From CAYFWF01 sp964346815 (GTDB lineage Bacteria > Acidobacteriota > Aminicenantia > Aminicenantales > Aminicenantaceae): a DNA stretch of 64,000 nt. The notes under the pieces were generated by a model, which made no database searches, was not told the origin of the DNA, and saw only the letters and a program-made list of their open reading frames with translations. The position numbers and the translations under genes were made by a program. The stretch spans positions 124,001-188,000 of the forward strand of contig CAYFWF010000023.1 in the NCBI GenBank assembly GCA_964346815.1, written 5' to 3'. Below are positions 61,884 through 64,000 of this stretch, piece by piece; within the stretch, counting starts at the first letter, position 1; each line of letters begins with the position of its first letter.

Positions 61884-63776
61884 ATGAATAGCATTTTGAA
61901 AGCATTGGATGGTCCAGAGGATTTGAAGAAATTGTCCGTTAAAGAACTTTCGGATCTGGCCACAGAGATTAGAGCTTTGATACTGAAGGTCGTTTCCAAA
62001 AACGGCGGGCATCTTTCTCCTAACCTGGGGGTCGTGGAGATCACTTTGGCTCTCCATCATGTTTTCGATTCGCCCAGGGATAAGATCATTTGGGATGTCG
62101 GCCATCAATGTTATACCCACAAAATTTTGACCGGTAGAAAAAATAAATTTTCCTCGCTCCGCCGATATAAGGGGCTGTACGGCTTTCCCAGCAGAGAGGA
62201 AAGCGAACACGATGTGTACAACACCGGTCATGCTTCTACGGCTCTTTCTGCAGCCCTGGGATTGGCGGTGGCGCGCGATAAGGAGAAAGCAGATTACGAG
62301 GTGGTGGCTGTGGTAGGGGATGGAAGTCTAACCGGAGGTATGTCCTGGGAAGCCTTGAATCAGATCGGTCATCATCGGCCAAAGCTGGCCATTATTCTCA
62401 ACTACAATGAGATGTCCATATCTCCTAACGTCGGCGCCCTTTCCAAATACCTTTCCTATCTCGTATCAGGCCAGCACTACTTACGGATCAAAGACCAGGT
62501 CAAATCTATCCTTAAACATATTCCAGCTGTGGGCTGGCCTGTGATCAAAGTGGTCAGAGCAGTAGAAGAGGCATTCAAGAAGGTCTTTTTTCCAGGCCTG
62601 GTTTTTGAAGAATTAGGCATTCGGTATATCGGTCCCGTTCAAGGACATAGTCTGAGATCCTTGATTGAAGTCTTCAAAAAAGCGAGAGCCTACAGCGGGC
62701 CGGTTTTGATCCATTGTGTGACCCAGAAGGGAAGAGGGTATCAACCAGCCCAGAGCAATCCTGCACAGTATCACAGTGCTTCTCCTTTCGACATCAAGAC
62801 GGGAAAGCCCAAAAATCCAGATAAAAGACCTACCTATTCTTCGGTCTTCGGGGAGACCTTGTTGAGTATTGCGGATAAAGACAAGAAAATCGTGGCCATC
62901 ACAGCGGCTATGCCTGAGGGAACAGGGCTGAAGCCGTTCGGGGACAAGTTCCCGGATCGATTTTTTGATGTAGGGATTGCCGAACAACATGCAGTGGATT
63001 TTGCCACTGGATTATCATTGAGCGGATATAAACCTGTTGTAGCAATTTATTCTACTTTTTTGCAAAGAGCTTATGACCAGCTTTATCATGATGTGTGTCT
63101 CATGGATATTCCGATAGTTTTTGCTTTGGACCGAGCTGGGATCGTTTCCGATGATGGGCCAACCCATCAGGGGATCAACGATCTGGTCTATCTCGGTCAT
63201 CTGCCCAACATGATAGTTATGGCACCCAAGGATGAAAATGAGCTGCAGCACATGCTCTTCTCTGCCCTTTCCTACCGACATCCCACAGCCATTCGTTTTC
63301 CGAAGGGGAAAGGTTATGGGGTGGAAATGGATCAGTCGCTGCTGGATATCCCCCCGGGAACCAGTGAGGTTTTGAAAGAGGGAAAAGATGTTCTTCTGGC
63401 ACTGGGCAGCATGGTTTATCCCTCGCTGAATGCGGCACGTCGTTTGGAGAAGGAAGGAATCAGCCTGGCGGTAGTGAATTCCAGGTTTGTCCAGCCCCTG
63501 GATAAGGAACGCATCCTCGGCCTTGCCCGTAACGCACGGATGGTCATAACCGTGGAAGAAGCGGTAAGAGCTGGAGGGTTTGGAAGTATTGTTCGGGATT
63601 TGTTGGATAGGGAAGAGCTGTACCATATCCGGTTTAAGAGTCTCGGAATCCCGGTAGAGATTTATCCCCTCGGCAAGGCCGAGCAAATAAAAAAGATGTA
63701 CAGACTGGATGAAGAAGGCTTGGTCCAGGAGATCAGGAAGTTTTACCAAGCGGGGTCGGAAAAAAAAGATCTCTGA
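61884..63776 (+). CDS. dxs: 1-deoxy-D-xylulose-5-phosphate synthase
   Basis: 630 residues. Thiamine-diphosphate sites are GHQCYTHK near 72, the GDGSLTGGMSWEALN motif near 150-164, and the transketolase-type Glu in AEQHAVDFATGL; DRAGIVSDDGPTHQG is in the central domain. It joins pyruvate and glyceraldehyde 3-phosphate, the first step of the MEP pathway, feeding ispA upstream. It begins two bases after the ispA stop. Confidence 0.98.
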   Translation: MNSILKALDGPEDLKKLSVKELSDLATEIRALILKVVSKNGGHLSPNLGVVEITLALHHVFDSPRDKIIWDVGHQCYTHKILTGRKNKFSSLRRYKGLYGFPSREESEHDVYNTGHASTALSAALGLAVARDKEKADYEVVAVVGDGSLTGGMSWEALNQIGHHRPKLAIILNYNEMSISPNVGALSKYLSYLVSGQHYLRIKDQVKSILKHIPAVGWPVIKVVRAVEEAFKKVFFPGLVFEELGIRYIGPVQGHSLRSLIEVFKKARAYSGPVLIHCVTQKGRGYQPAQSNPAQYHSASPFDIKTGKPKNPDKRPTYSSVFGETLLSIADKDKKIVAITAAMPEGTGLKPFGDKFPDRFFDVGIAEQHAVDFATGLSLSGYKPVVAIYSTFLQRAYDQLYHDVCLMDIPIVFALDRAGIVSDDGPTHQGINDLVYLGHLPNMIVMAPKDENELQHMLFSALSYRHPTAIRFPKGKGYGVEMDQSLLDIPPGTSEVLKEGKDVLLALGSMVYPSLNAARRLEKEGISLAVVNSRFVQPLDKERILGLARNARMVITVEEAVRAGGFGSIVRDLLDREELYHIRFKSLGIPVEIYPLGKAEQIKKMYRLDEEGLVQEIRKFYQAGSEKKDL

Positions 63777-63849
63777 AGTTGTCCTAAGTATTCCTCTGGA
63801 GGCTGGAAGCCAACAGTCAGGAGGATGGAGGAAAGGGGCAGAATCATCC

Positions 63850-64000
63850 ATGCCAAAAGGGAAGGCTAAGGAAAGGGCGGATAAGATCGTCGTGAAGAGA
63901 GGCTTGGCTGAAAGCCGGCACAAAGCGCAAGCCATGATCATGGCAGGAGTGGTTTATTCCGGAAAGGTGAGGATCGATAAGCCCGGAGAAAAATTGGGCG
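63850..64000 (+). CDS. tlyA: TlyA-family rRNA 2'-O-methyltransferase, N-terminus only
   Basis: The first 50 codons before the window ends. They form an S4 RNA-binding domain: ADKIVVKRGLAESRHKAQAMIMAGVVY followed by KVRIDKPGEKLG, the TlyA/hemolysin-A N-terminus. The full protein should carry a FtsJ-like methyltransferase domain for 16S/23S rRNA ribose methylation. The order dxs-tlyA is common. A second ATG at 63825 is out of frame. Confidence 0.85.
   Translation, partial: MPKGKAKERADKIVVKRGLAESRHKAQAMIMAGVVYSGKVRIDKPGEKLG

Noticed and set aside
1..64000. CRISPR arrays, transposases, phage genes
   Set aside because: No regularly spaced direct repeats, transposase motifs or phage structural genes were seen.

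Overview
The window is a dense, mostly operonic stretch of a bacterial chromosome: 52 protein genes (two cut by the window edges) and one tRNA. The likely source is an uncultured anaerobic, peptide-using bacterium with a Gram-negative style envelope, most like Acidobacteriota/Aminicenantes. That placement is inference from gene content: exported S9 and M28 peptidases, lipoprotein signals, an archaeal-type phosphoglycerate mutase, a NapH/NapG-like polyferredoxin and tandem secreted amidohydrolases. No marker gene long enough to prove it was compared.

Layout. 1-6143 (minus): glycosyltransferase, polysaccharide deacetylase, GNAT acetyltransferase, aldo/keto reductase, prolyl oligopeptidase and an unknown membrane-anchored protein. 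6430-10723 (plus): three exported amidohydrolase-fold proteins in tandem, only the middle one with an intact metal site. 10875-18484: oligopeptidase B-like lipoprotein, CurA-like reductase, YtcJ-like amidohydrolase lipoprotein, radical SAM protein and alpha/beta hydrolase. 18538-26064 (minus): M28 peptidase, low-molecular-weight phosphatase, NapH-NapG-like fusion, DUF362 protein, cell-wall amidase and ApgM.

26217-40297 (plus): guaA-dnaE, a receiver protein lacking its phospho-Asp, valS, birA-coaX-unknown, rnr, and a protein that reads as the C-terminal half of SelB without its GTPase. 40279-48845 (minus): a probable trans-3-hydroxy-L-proline catabolic set (dehydratase, reductase, FAD oxidoreductase), an unknown protein with a Lys/Glu-rich tail, then argF, arcC and a cyclic-2,3-diphosphoglycerate-synthetase-like P-loop protein.

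49058-64000 (plus): a phosphoesterase, tRNA-Val with a near-consensus promoter, then an almost gapless run thrS-infC-rpmI-rplT-pheS-pheT-(ZapB-like)-zapA-rny-ymdB-xseA-xseB-ispA-dxs-tlyA. It covers translation, division, RNA turnover and isoprenoid supply.

Best candidates for something new are the GTPase-less SelB-like protein, the FAD oxidoreductase whose only sensible start is AUA in an ATAA stop/start overlap, and the amidohydrolase trio with two apparent pseudoenzymes. I found no CRISPR array, insertion sequence or prophage.
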